Part shown: piece by piece, positions 1-8,907 of the stretch
Layout: each line of letters begins with the position of its first letter
Numbering within the stretch: position 1 is the stretch's first letter
Assembly (NCBI GenBank): GCA_963708795.1
Contig: CAVPUH010000008.1
Coordinates: forward strand, 186,001-250,000
DNA length: 64,000 nt
From: DAIQRJ01 sp963708795
GTDB taxonomy: Bacteria; Actinomycetota; Actinomycetes; Propionibacteriales; DAIQRJ01
Direction of reading: 5' to 3'
Program-made: the position numbers and the translations under genes
The notes under the pieces: model-generated
Told to the model about the DNA's origin: nothing
Seen by the model: only the letters and a program-made list of their open reading frames with translations
Database searches by the model: none

Positions 1-840
1 GTCTCGGTCTTCCGCGACTACGGCTACCGGCGGCTGCGGACGAAGGCCCGCATCAAGTTCCTGGTCAGCGACTGGGGAGCGGCCAAGTTCCGCGAGGTGA
101 TGGAGACGGAGTACCTGAAGCGGAAGCTGATCGACGGGCCTGCTCCGGACGTTCCGGCCGTCCCTGGTGACCACGTCGGCGTGCACACGCAGAAGGACGG
201 CACCCACTACATCGGCTTCGCGCCGACGACGGGACGGGTGTCGGGCACGAAGCTCGCCGCCATCGCCGACGCCGCCGAGGCCGCGGGAAGCGATCGGATC
301 CGCACGACACCGCACCAGAAGCTGCTGATCCTCGACGTGCCCGGTGACCGGGTCGAGCCGCTCGTCACCGCGATGGACGCCCTCGGTCTCCAGGCCCGGC
401 CGTCGGCGTGGCGGCGCAACACCATGGCCTGCACGGGCCTCGAGTACTGCAAGCTCGCGATCGTCGAGACGAAGGCACGTGCGGCGTCTGTCGTCGACGA
501 ACTCGAACGGCGTATTCCCGATCTCGACACGCCGATCACGCTCAACGTCAACGGCTGCCCGAACTCCTGCGCCCGCATCCAGGTGGCCGACATCGGACTC
601 AAGGGCCAACTCGTGCTCGACGACGCCGGCAACCAGGTCGAGGGCTTCCAGGTGCACCTCGGCGGCGGACTCGCGCTCGACGCCGGGTTCGGACGCAAGG
701 TCCGTGGGCTCAAGGTGACGGCAGACCAGGTCACCGACTACGTCGAGAAAATCACTCGCCGATATCTGGAAGAACGCACGGACGGTGAGCGTTTCGCAAC
801 GTGGAGCTTGCGAGCCGACGAGGAGGCCCTGACACCGTGA
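1..840 (+). CDS. sir: Ferredoxin-type sulfite/nitrite reductase, C-terminal part
   Basis: This gene enters from the left edge and is open from base 1, so the start is missing. The product is the catalytic C-terminal half of a sirohaem and [4Fe-4S] reductase of the SirA/NirA type, which reduces sulfite to sulfide (or nitrite to ammonia) with ferredoxin. The four cluster/sirohaem cysteines are present as ACTGLEYC (Cys codons at 429 and 447) and CPNSC (556 and 568). The sequence RTKARIKFLVSDWG near the left edge is typical of the domain linker. The stop overlaps the GTG of the downstream cysH (837-840), so the two are translationally coupled. That context favours sulfite over nitrite as substrate; this is inference. 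Confidence 0.9.
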   Translation, partial: VSVFRDYGYRRLRTKARIKFLVSDWGAAKFREVMETEYLKRKLIDGPAPDVPAVPGDHVGVHTQKDGTHYIGFAPTTGRVSGTKLAAIADAAEAAGSDRIRTTPHQKLLILDVPGDRVEPLVTAMDALGLQARPSAWRRNTMACTGLEYCKLAIVETKARAASVVDELERRIPDLDTPITLNVNGCPNSCARIQVADIGLKGQLVLDDAGNQVEGFQVHLGGGLALDAGFGRKVRGLKVTADQVTDYVEKITRRYLEERTDGERFATWSLRADEEALTP

Positions 841-1643
841 GTGCATCACCGGCAAGCGTCGTACCCGTCTCCAGCCTGCAGTTTCGCGACCGGCGACCCG
901 CAGTCCCCGCACCTCGTACCGACCGTCGGCTTTCCGAGGGGCGGTGGGCAGGAGCGAGCGCCGAAACACTGGAGTTTGTGGCCCGCCAGGCCAACCGGGA
1001 CCTCGAGGGCAAGTCCGCGCAGGAGGTCATCGCGTGGGCGGTCGAGGCGTTCGGCAACCGGTTCTGCGTCACGAGTTCGATGCAGGACATGGTCCTCGCG
1101 CACATCGCCAGCACGGTGGCTCCCGGCGTCGACGTCGTCTTCCTCGACACCGGCTACCACTTCGCCGAGACGATCGGGACCCGGGACGCGGTCGACGCGA
1201 CCATGGACGTCCGCCTGATCACCATCCGCCCGACCCAGACTGTCGCCGAGCAGGACGCGACGCTCGGCGCGAAGCTCCACGACCGCAATCCCGAGCTGTG
1301 CTGCCAGTTGCGCAAGGTCGCACCGCTGCGCCGGGCGCTGGAGAACTACCACGCCTACGCGACCGGCGTCCGTCGAGTCGAGTCGCCGGTACGAGCCCTG
1401 ACGCCCGTCGTGCGCTGGGATCCGAAGCAGCAGGCCGTGAAGATCTCGCCGTTGGTCGAATGGACCGACGACGACGTCACCGCCTACATCGAAGAAAACG
1501 GTGTGTTGGTCAACCCGCTGATGTACGACGGCTATCCCTCCGTGGGGTGCGCGCCGTGCACGACGCCGGTCGAGGACGGTGCGGACTCCCGCAGCGGACG
1601 CTGGGCCGGTCGGTCGAAGACGGAGTGCGGACTGCACGCCTGA
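837..1643 (+). CDS. cysH: Adenylylsulfate (APS) reductase CysH
   Basis: A 268-residue assimilatory APS/PAPS reductase that makes sulfite from activated sulfate using thioredoxin. The cysteine pairs of the [4Fe-4S] form are intact: Cys155-Cys156 in CCQLRKV, Cys238 and Cys241 in CAPC. This pattern marks the APS-using iron-sulfur class. The C-terminal ECGLHA carries the catalytic cysteine. The GTG at 837 overlaps the stop of the sulfite reductase by 4 nt, which decides the start, although an N-terminal extension of about 45 residues before the conserved fold is longer than usual. The product feeds directly into the upstream enzyme. No other sulfate assimilation gene follows; glgX begins 120 bp downstream. 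Confidence 0.93.
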   Translation: MSASPASVVPVSSLQFRDRRPAVPAPRTDRRLSEGRWAGASAETLEFVARQANRDLEGKSAQEVIAWAVEAFGNRFCVTSSMQDMVLAHIASTVAPGVDVVFLDTGYHFAETIGTRDAVDATMDVRLITIRPTQTVAEQDATLGAKLHDRNPELCCQLRKVAPLRRALENYHAYATGVRRVESPVRALTPVVRWDPKQQAVKISPLVEWTDDDVTAYIEENGVLVNPLMYDGYPSVGCAPCTTPVEDGADSRSGRWAGRSKTECGLHA

Positions 1644-1763
1644 GGTTGACCTTACGTCCTGGCGGGTAAGGCCACGCTTGTAGGCTGACCGGCCCACGGG
1701 GACTGAGCACGCCCGTCGGTGCAACACCGCCCGCTCCGTGACCGACGGCGAAAGGACACCCCG

Positions 1764-3929
1764 ATGGTAGAAGTCTGGCCAGGAGTGCCTTACCCACTGG
1801 GCGCAAGCTACGACGGCGCCGGCACCAACTTCACCCTCTACTCCGAAGGCGCCGAGAGGGTCGAACTGTGTCTGCTCGATGACGACGGTGCCGAGACCCG
1901 GATCGAGTTGACCGAACGGGAGTCGTTCGTCTGGCACTGCTACCTGCCCCACATCTCCCCCGGCCAGCGCTACGGCTACCGCGTGCACGGCCCGTACGAA
2001 CCCGAGAACGGGCACCGGTTCAACCCGAGCAAGTTCCTCCTCGACCCGTATGCCAAGGCGATCGACGGGGAGATGGACTTCGACCAGGCCCTCTACTCCT
2101 ACGACTTCGGTGCTCCCGACGTCCGCAACGACAGCGACTCGCTCGGCCACACCATGACCTCCGTCGTCGTGAGTCCGTTCTTCGACTGGCAGGACGACCG
2201 CCCGCCTCGGCATCCGTACAACGAATCGGTCATCTACGAGGCGCATGTTCGTGGCCTGACAAAGCTGCACCCCGAGGTGCCCGAGGCCGATCGCGGCACC
2301 TACGCCGGCCTGTATCACCCGGCCGTGATCGAGATGCTGAAGTCCCTCGGGGTCACCGCGATCGAGCTCATGCCCGTCCACCAGTTCGTCCAGGACGCCA
2401 CCCTGCAGGAGAAGGGGCTCCGGAACTATTGGGGCTACAACACCATCGGGTTCTTCGCCCCGCACAACGAGTACTCCAACCCGGACGCGCCACGGGGCAA
2501 CCAGGTGCAGGAGTTCAAGGCGATGGTGCGAGCCATGCACCGCGCCGGCATCGAGGTCATCCTCGACGTGGTCTACAACCACACGGCCGAAGGCAACCAC
2601 CTCGGGCCGACCGTCGGCTTCCGCGGCATCGACAACGCGACCTACTACCGGCTCACCAACGACAAGAAGTTCTACTTCGACACCACCGGTACCGGCAACT
2701 CGCTGAAGATGAACCACCCGGCCGTGTTGCAGCTCATCATGGACTCGCTGCGCTACTGGGTGACCGAGTGCCACGTGGACGGATTCCGCTTCGACCTGGC
2801 CGCCACGTTAGCCCGCCAGTTCCATGAGGTCGATCGCCTGTCGGCGTTCTTCGACCTCGTCCACCAGGATCCGATCGTGTCCCAGGTGAAGCTCATCGCG
2901 GAGCCGTGGGACGTCGGCGAGGGCGGCTACCAGGTCGGGAACTTCCCACCGTTGTGGACCGAGTGGAACGGCAAGTACCGCGACACCGTGCGCGACTTCT
3001 GGCGCGGACAGCCCTCTACGCTGGGCGAGTTCGCCGAGCGACTCACCGGCTCCGCCGACCTGTACCAGGCCGACGGCCGCAAGCCGTACGCCTCGATCAA
3101 CTTCGTCACTTCCCATGACGGCTTCACGTTGCGGGATCTCGTGTCCTACAACGAGAAGCACAACGAGGCCAACCTCGAGAACAACAACGACGGCGAGAAC
3201 CACAACCGCTCGTGGAACTGCGGCGTCGAGGGGACGACCACGGACAAGACGATCCTGGCGCTGCGGGCACGGCAGCAGCGCAACTTCCTCGCGACGCTGA
3301 TCCTCAGTCAAGGCGTGCCGATGGTCGCCCACGGTGACCTGGCCGGTCATACCCAGGGCGGGAACAACAACGCGTACTGCCAGGACAACGAGATCTCGTG
3401 GATCGACTGGCAGAGCGCGGACACCAAGCTGCTGCAGTTCTGCCAGACCCTGATGGCGCTACGACGCGACCACCCCGTGTTCCGACGCCGGAGGTTCTTC
3501 GACGGGCGCGGATCGGGTGAGGACATGGCCGACATCGTGTGGCTCCGCCCCGACGCGACGCCGATGGACTCGGCCGACTGGACGAACGGGTACGCCAAGG
3601 CGCTGATGGTGTTCCTCAACGGCGAGGCGATCGACGAACCCGACATCCGGGGCAAGCGGATCATCGACGACAACTTCCTGCTCATGTTCAACGCCGACGC
3701 GTCCGACATCGCCTTCACGCTCCCGCCCACCGAGCCCGGGATGACCTGGGAGCCCGCGCTCGACACCGACCACACGACATCGCGCAGGAAGAAGCTCACC
3801 GCCGGTTCGGAGTTGTCGGTGACCGCACGCTCGCTCGTCGTGCTCCGCCAGCCCCAGCTGCCCGACTCGGCCGACGTGAGCTCAGATCGACGAGGAGCTG
3901 CGCCGCTTCTTCGCGGCCAGAGCAGCTGA
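1764..3929 (+). CDS. glgX: Glycogen debranching enzyme GlgX
   Basis: A 721-residue GH13 isoamylase-type enzyme that hydrolyses alpha-1,6 branches of glycogen limit dextrins. An N-terminal CBM48-like sandwich (WPGVPYPLGASYDGAGTNF) precedes the barrel. Catalytic motifs are visible: DVVYNH, the nucleophile Asp in GFRFDLA (about residue 344), the acid Glu in LIAEPWD (about 380) and the transition-state Asp in SHDG. Length is normal for the family. ATG 1764 is preceded by GAAAGGA, so the 15 additional upstream codons are rejected. The 3' end overlaps the convergent ppk2 gene by 48 bp. A TAGGCT hexamer at 1681-1686 could be a -10 box, but no -35 is recognisable. Confidence 0.95.
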   Translation: MVEVWPGVPYPLGASYDGAGTNFTLYSEGAERVELCLLDDDGAETRIELTERESFVWHCYLPHISPGQRYGYRVHGPYEPENGHRFNPSKFLLDPYAKAIDGEMDFDQALYSYDFGAPDVRNDSDSLGHTMTSVVVSPFFDWQDDRPPRHPYNESVIYEAHVRGLTKLHPEVPEADRGTYAGLYHPAVIEMLKSLGVTAIELMPVHQFVQDATLQEKGLRNYWGYNTIGFFAPHNEYSNPDAPRGNQVQEFKAMVRAMHRAGIEVILDVVYNHTAEGNHLGPTVGFRGIDNATYYRLTNDKKFYFDTTGTGNSLKMNHPAVLQLIMDSLRYWVTECHVDGFRFDLAATLARQFHEVDRLSAFFDLVHQDPIVSQVKLIAEPWDVGEGGYQVGNFPPLWTEWNGKYRDTVRDFWRGQPSTLGEFAERLTGSADLYQADGRKPYASINFVTSHDGFTLRDLVSYNEKHNEANLENNNDGENHNRSWNCGVEGTTTDKTILALRARQQRNFLATLILSQGVPMVAHGDLAGHTQGGNNNAYCQDNEISWIDWQSADTKLLQFCQTLMALRRDHPVFRRRRFFDGRGSGEDMADIVWLRPDATPMDSADWTNGYAKALMVFLNGEAIDEPDIRGKRIIDDNFLLMFNADASDIAFTLPPTEPGMTWEPALDTDHTTSRRKKLTAGSELSVTARSLVVLRQPQLPDSADVSSDRRGAAPLLRGQSS

Positions 3930-4907
3930 CGGCCGACCGCGACGGGCCGACGACGGAGGTTGGATGCTGGCCGCCTGACGCACGCCCTTCGACTTGGCGA
4001 CCTTGGCGCTCTTCCTGGCGGACGCACGCTGGCGGGCCGCTGGCCGCTTGGCCACCGGTTCGGTCGTCGACGAGTGCCGCAGACGTGCCTTCTCCGTGTC
4101 GGGATCGAAGTCAGGTTCCGGCCAGCTCAGATCGAGCGCCTCGAGATGTTCGAGGACGAGCTGCGCGACTGCCAGGTTGCGATACCACTTGTGGTCGCTC
4201 GGAATGACGAACCAGGGCGCCACGTCGGTCGAGCACTTGACCAGCGCGTCGTCGTACGCGGCGGCGTACTCGCCCCAGAACCCGCGTTCGTCCACGTCGG
4301 CCGGGTTGTACTTCCAGTACTTCGTGGAGTCGTCGAGCCGGGCGAGGAGCCGCTCACGCTGGACCTCGGGTGAGACGTGCAGGAAGCACTTGATCAGCGT
4401 GACGCCGGCTTCGGCCAAGTCGGCCTCGAAGTTGTTGATGGACTCGTATCGGCTGAACCAGGTCGACCGTGGCGCTAGTTCGTGGACGCGGACCACGAGG
4501 ACGTCCTCGTAGTGCGAGCGGTCGAAGATGCCGACCATCCCATCGGGCGGCAGGGCACGTCGTACCCGCCAGAGGAAGTCATGCTCGCGTTCCTCGGCGG
4601 TCGGCGCCTTGAACGACCTGATCGCGAGCCCCTGCGGGTTCATCGTCCCGGCCACGTGCGAGATCGTCCCGCCCTTGCCCGCGGTGTCCATCCCCTGCAA
4701 CACCACGAGCAGCCGCCGGTGATCACCGGTCCGGCCCGCGGCGTACAGGCGTTCCTGGAGGTCGGCGAGCCGCTCGCCGGTGGCCGCGGTCTCCTTGAGG
4801 GCATGCTTCTTCTTACCCTTGAAACCGGGAGTAGAGCTCGTGGGCAGGGAGGTCGGCTTGTTCGTGCCGGCGGGAAGTCTCAACAGTTTCGTGTACGGCT
4901 CGCCCAT
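3882..4907 (-). CDS. ppk2: Polyphosphate kinase 2 family phosphotransferase
   Basis: A 341-residue single-domain PPK2 protein that transfers phosphate between polyphosphate and nucleotides. Walker A is GMDTAGKGG at residues 72-80; the Walker B-like FDRSHYEDVLV and the lid region with RLLARLDDSTKYWKYN follow. A GGAGG sits 9 nt before ATG 4907, which fixes the start and discards 29 upstream codons. The C-terminal 60 residues are Lys/Arg/Ala/Ser-rich and low in complexity, and the last 16 codons are antisense to the end of glgX. Whether it uses AMP, ADP or GDP cannot be read from the sequence. It is divergent from the reductase gene at 4996. Confidence 0.92.
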   Translation of the reverse strand: MGEPYTKLLRLPAGTNKPTSLPTSSTPGFKGKKKHALKETAATGERLADLQERLYAAGRTGDHRRLLVVLQGMDTAGKGGTISHVAGTMNPQGLAIRSFKAPTAEEREHDFLWRVRRALPPDGMVGIFDRSHYEDVLVVRVHELAPRSTWFSRYESINNFEADLAEAGVTLIKCFLHVSPEVQRERLLARLDDSTKYWKYNPADVDERGFWGEYAAAYDDALVKCSTDVAPWFVIPSDHKWYRNLAVAQLVLEHLEALDLSWPEPDFDPDTEKARLRHSSTTEPVAKRPAARQRASARKSAKVAKSKGVRQAASIQPPSSARRGRPSAALAAKKRRSSSSI

Positions 4908-4995
4908 GTATCGCAACCTCCGATATCTGTCGCACCGTGTCGGCACGCGTGACGACACCGTACTGCGACGTCGCGGCGCGTGGTGTGATGACACG

Positions 4996-5748
4996 GTGCG
5001 TCAACTCCTTCCGGCCACCAGTGAGCAACCGGGCTCGGTGGCCGACCTCGCCCACCTGTACGTCATGCCGGAGCCGCCGCCGGGTCGGTCTGCCTTCCTG
5101 AGAACGAACTTCATCGCCACACTCGACGGCGCGGCGCAGGGCCCGGACGGCCGGTCGGGAAGCATCAACAACGCCACCGACCGGGCACTGTTCGCCCTCC
5201 AGCGCGCGTTGGCCGACGTGGTGCTCGTCGGGGCCGGCACTATCCGGGCAGAGGGGTACGGGCCGGCGGCCGTCGATCCGCTGTACGCCGCTGCTCGGGC
5301 CGACGCGGGCCACGAGGTCGCACCGCCGCCGATCGCCGTGGTGAGCGGGCGACTCGACGTCGGTGAGGCCGTGCTCGCCGACCCCCGGACGATCGTGGTG
5401 ACCACGGCGGCGGCGCCGCGAGCCCGGCGCGACGAGCTCTCGGAGCGGGTCGACGTCGCCGTGTGCGGCGACGACGAGCTCGACCTGGCCGCGGTCCTCG
5501 ACGCGCTCGCCGACCGCGGTCACCTCCGGATCCTCTGTGAGGGTGGGCCGATGCTGGTCGGCGGCCTCGCCGCGGCCGGACTCCTGGACGAGGTGTGCCT
5601 GACGCTGGCGCCGTTCCTGCGCGGTGGCGAGGCCGAACGCATGCTCCGCACGGACGTCCTGGCGCCGATGTCGCGCTGGGGGCCGGCAAGTCTCATCCTC
5701 GATGAGGACGGCTATCTCCTCGGCCGGTGGCTGCTCGTCGACGAGTGA
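4996..5748 (+). CDS. Pyrimidine reductase family protein (RibD C-terminal domain)
   Basis: A roughly 250-residue protein made of one RibD_C/dihydrofolate-reductase-like domain. Recognisable features are NFIATLDGAAQ near residue 35, the central ALADVVLVGAGTIRAEGY, and the late ILCEGGPMLVGGL of NADPH-dependent pyrimidine reductases. Actinobacterial members usually begin with a sequence like this protein's first residues, VRQLLP, which supports GTG 4996. The frame stays open upstream into the ppk2 start, and that part is rejected because it overlaps the ppk2 start and lacks the family pattern. No deaminase domain and no riboflavin genes are nearby, so a role in riboflavin synthesis is uncertain. 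Confidence 0.82.
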   Translation: MRQLLPATSEQPGSVADLAHLYVMPEPPPGRSAFLRTNFIATLDGAAQGPDGRSGSINNATDRALFALQRALADVVLVGAGTIRAEGYGPAAVDPLYAAARADAGHEVAPPPIAVVSGRLDVGEAVLADPRTIVVTTAAAPRARRDELSERVDVAVCGDDELDLAAVLDALADRGHLRILCEGGPMLVGGLAAAGLLDEVCLTLAPFLRGGEAERMLRTDVLAPMSRWGPASLILDEDGYLLGRWLLVDE

Positions 5749-5776
5749 TCCCGCGTGGCTGCATGTGTCGCACCCG

Positions 5777-6850
5777 TCAGGATGTCGAGCCCAGGCCCGG
5801 CACGATGTCGTCGAGGGCGAACGTCAGCGGCTGGTCCAGCTGTTCGTACGTGCACGACTCGGGGGTGCGATCGGGCCGCCACCGGTTGAACTGGGCGGTG
5901 TGCCGGAACCGCTCCCCCTCCATGTGCTCGTACCGGACCTCCACGACCCGCTCGGGGCGCAGCGGAACGAACGAGAGGTCCTTGCCGGCGTTCCAGCGTG
6001 ACCCTTCACCCTTGCGGGGCGTCCGATCGCCGGACTCGTGGGCGGCCCAGTTCCACGGATGCTCGTCGAATGTCGTCACCCACGGTTGTAGTTCGGCGAA
6101 GAGTTCCCGGCGCCTTGCCATCGGGAAGGCACCGATCACGCCGATCGAGTTCAGCGTGCCGGCGTCGGTGTAGAGGCCGAGCATCAGCGAACCGATCGCG
6201 TCCGGACCACTCTTGTGCAGCCGGTAGCCCGCGACGACACAGTCGGCCGTCCGCTCGTGCTTGATCTTGAACATGACCCGCTTGTCCGGCTGGTAGGTGC
6301 CGTCCAGAGGCTTGGCCACCACGCCGTCGAGGCCCGCGCCCTCGAACTCGACGAACCACCGCTTCGCCTCCTCGAGGTCGTGGGTCGCCGGGGTGAGGTG
6401 AACCGGAGCCGCGACGTGGGCCAATGCCGTTTCGAGCGCGGCCCGGCGCTCGGCGAACGGCCGGCCGGTGAGGTCGTCGTCCCCGAGCGCGAGCAGGTCG
6501 AAGGCGATGAAGGAAGCCGGCGTCTTCTCGGCCAGCATGCGGACCCGCGAGACCGCGGGGTGGATCCGCTGCTGCAGCGCGTCGAAGTCGAGACCCGAGT
6601 CGGTCGCGATCACGATCTCGCCGTCGATCACGCACCGGTCGGGCAGTTCGGCCTTGACCGCCTCGACGAGCTCGGGAAAGTAGCGTGTCATCGGCCGTTC
6701 GTTGCGGCTGCCGAACTCGACGTCGTCGCCGTCCCGGAAGACGATCGACCGGAAGCCGTCCCACTTGGGCTCGTAGGACGCACCGGCGGGAATCGTCGGG
6801 ACCGACTTGGCCAGCATCGGGGACACGGGCGGCATCACAGGCAGCTGCAT
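5777..6850 (-). CDS. ligC: ATP-dependent DNA ligase, LigC type
   Basis: A 357-residue ATP-dependent DNA ligase with adenylation and OB domains only, lacking the polymerase and nuclease modules of LigD. The nucleotidyl-lysine motif is EPKWDGFR with Lys29. Motif III-like FIAFDLLAL, motif IV EGLDG-like GAGLDGVVAKP and motif V VMFKIKHERT follow in order. ATG 6850 (MQLPVMPPVSPMLAKS) is the conserved beginning; further upstream codons do not resemble the family. It lies one gene away from the PrimPol at 7744-8832, the same association known for LigC and PrimPolC in mycobacteria, where they act in short-gap base excision repair. No ku gene is in the window. Confidence 0.9.
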   Translation of the reverse strand: MQLPVMPPVSPMLAKSVPTIPAGASYEPKWDGFRSIVFRDGDDVEFGSRNERPMTRYFPELVEAVKAELPDRCVIDGEIVIATDSGLDFDALQQRIHPAVSRVRMLAEKTPASFIAFDLLALGDDDLTGRPFAERRAALETALAHVAAPVHLTPATHDLEEAKRWFVEFEGAGLDGVVAKPLDGTYQPDKRVMFKIKHERTADCVVAGYRLHKSGPDAIGSLMLGLYTDAGTLNSIGVIGAFPMARRRELFAELQPWVTTFDEHPWNWAAHESGDRTPRKGEGSRWNAGKDLSFVPLRPERVVEVRYEHMEGERFRHTAQFNRWRPDRTPESCTYEQLDQPLTFALDDIVPGLGSTS

Positions 6851-6977
6851 GCGCTCAGTGTGACCTCTCTGCCCACCCCGGAACCATCGGCGTTCCCGAA
6901 CCGGAGCCGGTCCGACCGGGAGCGTGGAGGGCGTCGGACCCGGACGCCGGCCCGAGATTCGGGCCATCGCCGTGGGG

Positions 6978-6983
6978 TACGTT
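6978..6983 (+). promoter_or_regulatory. Possible -10 box of the Usp-like gene
   Basis: TACGTT fits the actinobacterial TANNNT -10 consensus and lies 36 nt before ATG 7020, which has its own GGGAGGG. No -35 match is evident. Confidence 0.25.
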
Positions 6984-7019
6984 TCGGTCCACCGTGGAAT
7001 CTGCCCGGGAGGGAACCCG

Positions 7020-7625
7020 ATGTACGACGTCGTCATTCTGATCGAACGCGAGATGAGCAAGGCGGACGCCACCGAAGTGGTCGGGCTGCGTGATCAGACG
7101 GCCGAGCGGACGCGGTACTGGGTGATCCTGCCGGTGGACGACGCCGCCGGCCGGGTCGAGGCGTCGCTGGGAACGATGGCGGCGAACGAACCGTTCGGGG
7201 GCGCGCCGGTGCTGCTGCCCGACGTCGATCTCAGCGAGATCCAGCGCGACATCGTCGACGCGAGCCACCGTGCACTCGAGCACAGCACCGAGCGCATCAT
7301 CGAGGCCGGCGGTCATGCCGACGGGGACGTCACGAACATCGACCCGGTCGACGCGCTGGCGAAGGCGGTCGTCGAGCACCAGGCGTCCGAGGTCATCGTG
7401 CTCACCAGGTCGCACCTCGTGTCGGAGTTCTTCCACGTCGACTGGGCGTCGAAGGCACGCCGGCGCCTCGGTGTGCCGCTGCTGCACCTGCCCGAGGTGG
7501 GAGTCGAGGACGAGAACGCCAGCGAGGACGAGGGATCCCCGGCGGCACCGGCTGCTTCGACGGCTGAGTCGCCGGCAGAGCCCTCGAAGACTGAGCCTTC
7601 GAAAGACCAGCCGTCAGCGAGCTGA
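7020..7625 (+). CDS. Usp-like conserved protein with Ser/Glu-rich tail
   Basis: A 201-residue protein of unknown function. The first 150 residues look like a Rossmann-type universal-stress-related fold: a strand YDVVILIER at the start and, near the end, EVIVLTRSHLVSEFFHVDWASKARRRLGVPLLHLPE, which is the usual C-terminal half of such domains. The last 40 residues are disordered and rich in Glu, Ser, Pro and Ala. GGGAGGG ends 5 nt before ATG 7020. It sits between the LigC ligase and the PrimPol genes but on the opposite strand, so a link to DNA repair is only suggested by position. Confidence 0.6.
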   Translation: MYDVVILIEREMSKADATEVVGLRDQTAERTRYWVILPVDDAAGRVEASLGTMAANEPFGGAPVLLPDVDLSEIQRDIVDASHRALEHSTERIIEAGGHADGDVTNIDPVDALAKAVVEHQASEVIVLTRSHLVSEFFHVDWASKARRRLGVPLLHLPEVGVEDENASEDEGSPAAPAASTAESPAEPSKTEPSKDQPSAS

Positions 7626-7743
7626 TCGGTGGGCCGGGTGTACCGCTAGTCGGGCAGAAGTGCGGCGCCGACCCGGCGCTCAGGCGTGTGCTTTCGGCGT
7701 CGCCCGAGTTCGGCCCGGCCGGGCGGTTTGCCCTACCGTCGTC

Positions 7744-8832
7744 CTAGGACGGTTCGACGCGGCGACCTTGCTCGTCCCAGTGTGCTGCGACCTTCTTGCT
7801 CGGCTGTACCCGTGGCGGCTCGTCCGGCTGCTTCGGGTAGTCGGGTGGGAAGTTCAGTTCGCCGCCCGGCAACGACTCCCACAGACGAAGGAGGGGGTCG
7901 AGCGACTGCGCGACCTCGTCCATGTCCTGCCACGGGTCGCCCTCCGCAAGGTGCGCCGGCACCGTCGTGAGGTTGTACGCACGGAGGTCTTCGAGGTCGG
8001 CCAACTGCGCCCAGGTGAGCGGCGTGCTCACAGGAGCACCAGGTCTCGCTCGCAGTGACCATGCGCCTGCCACCGAACGATCCTCGAGGTTCTGGTTGAA
8101 ATCGATGAACACCGATCCAGCCGGCCTCTCCTCACGCCACCAGCTCGTGGTGACGCCGGCACCTCGCCGTTCGAGTTCACGACCGAGCCCGATGGCGGCG
8201 TGCCGCACGTCCTGAAAGGTGTGGGCAGGTTCGATGCGGACGTAGACGTGGATCCCACGACTTCCGCTCGTCTTCGCGTAGGCCGTCAGGCCGACCTCGT
8301 CGAGCAGCTCTTTGGCAGCGAAGGCCACGCGCTTCACGTCGGCAAAGGTCGCACCCTGGTCCGGATCGAGGTCGATGCGCAGCTCGTCTGGATGAGTGAG
8401 GTCCGTTCGCCGCACCGCCCACGGGTGGAAGGTCAGCGTCCCCATCTGTGCAGCCCACACAAAGGCTGCCGGATCGGTCGGGCAGAGCTCGTCGATGGGC
8501 CGGCCGTTGGGGGTTCGCACCTGCACGGTTTCGAGCCAGTCGGGCGCGCCCTTGGGCAGCCGCTTCTGGTAGAAGCCATCGCCGTCCCGATCCTGGGGCC
8601 CTACGGCGAGACGCATGCCCTCGCGCCAGCCGTCCGGCCACCGCTCCATGGCAGTGGGCCGCTCACCGATGGCCCGTACGAGTGCGTCCCCGACCAGGGC
8701 GAAGTACTCGCACACCTGAAGCTTCGTGATGACCGGAGTGCGGTCCGTGGCCTCGTAGATGATGCGGTCCGGGCTGGACACACGTACCTCGTGGTCACCT
8801 GCCGTGACCATGGTCGCCGGGATCTTCGCCAT
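7744..8832 (-). CDS. Primase-polymerase of the LigD-Pol/PrimPolC type
   Basis: A 362-residue stand-alone archaeo-eukaryotic primase-polymerase. The metal-binding pair is in RIDLDPDQG (Asp154, Asp156), the third acid in SVFIDFNQN (Asp244), and the nucleotide-binding motif in TSGSRGIHVYV (His195). It has no ligase or nuclease module. In mycobacteria such an enzyme is coded beside LigC and fills short gaps with ribonucleotides; here the LigC-type gene ends about 900 bp away. ATG 8832 is preceded by TAACGT and exactly 6 nt, with no ribosome binding site, so the mRNA is probably leaderless. Confidence 0.9.
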   Translation of the reverse strand: MAKIPATMVTAGDHEVRVSSPDRIIYEATDRTPVITKLQVCEYFALVGDALVRAIGERPTAMERWPDGWREGMRLAVGPQDRDGDGFYQKRLPKGAPDWLETVQVRTPNGRPIDELCPTDPAAFVWAAQMGTLTFHPWAVRRTDLTHPDELRIDLDPDQGATFADVKRVAFAAKELLDEVGLTAYAKTSGSRGIHVYVRIEPAHTFQDVRHAAIGLGRELERRGAGVTTSWWREERPAGSVFIDFNQNLEDRSVAGAWSLRARPGAPVSTPLTWAQLADLEDLRAYNLTTVPAHLAEGDPWQDMDEVAQSLDPLLRLWESLPGGELNFPPDYPKQPDEPPRVQPSKKVAAHWDEQGRRVEPS

Positions 8833-8838
8833 GGGCCC

Positions 8839-8844
8839 ACGTTA
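8839..8844 (-). promoter_or_regulatory. -10 box for a leaderless PrimPol mRNA
   Basis: On the minus strand TAACGT is followed by 6 nt and then ATG 8832. This is the spacing expected when transcription starts at the initiation codon. Confidence 0.5.
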
Positions 8845-8907
8845 GGCGACCGGCACGACGGGCCAGGTCAGCCTGTTGAGGGCACCGCGCGTCGCACGAG
8901 CTCCGGC

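Noticed and set aside
846..2774. Long minus-strand open frame of about 640 codons
   Set aside because: It is antisense to cysH and glgX, both with clear family motifs, and its Val/Arg/Gly-rich product has no recognisable fold. It is a GC-bias shadow.
7713..7724. GCCCGGCCGGGC palindrome after the Usp-like gene
   Set aside because: Pure G/C palindromes of this length are expected at this base composition, and no other signal supports it.
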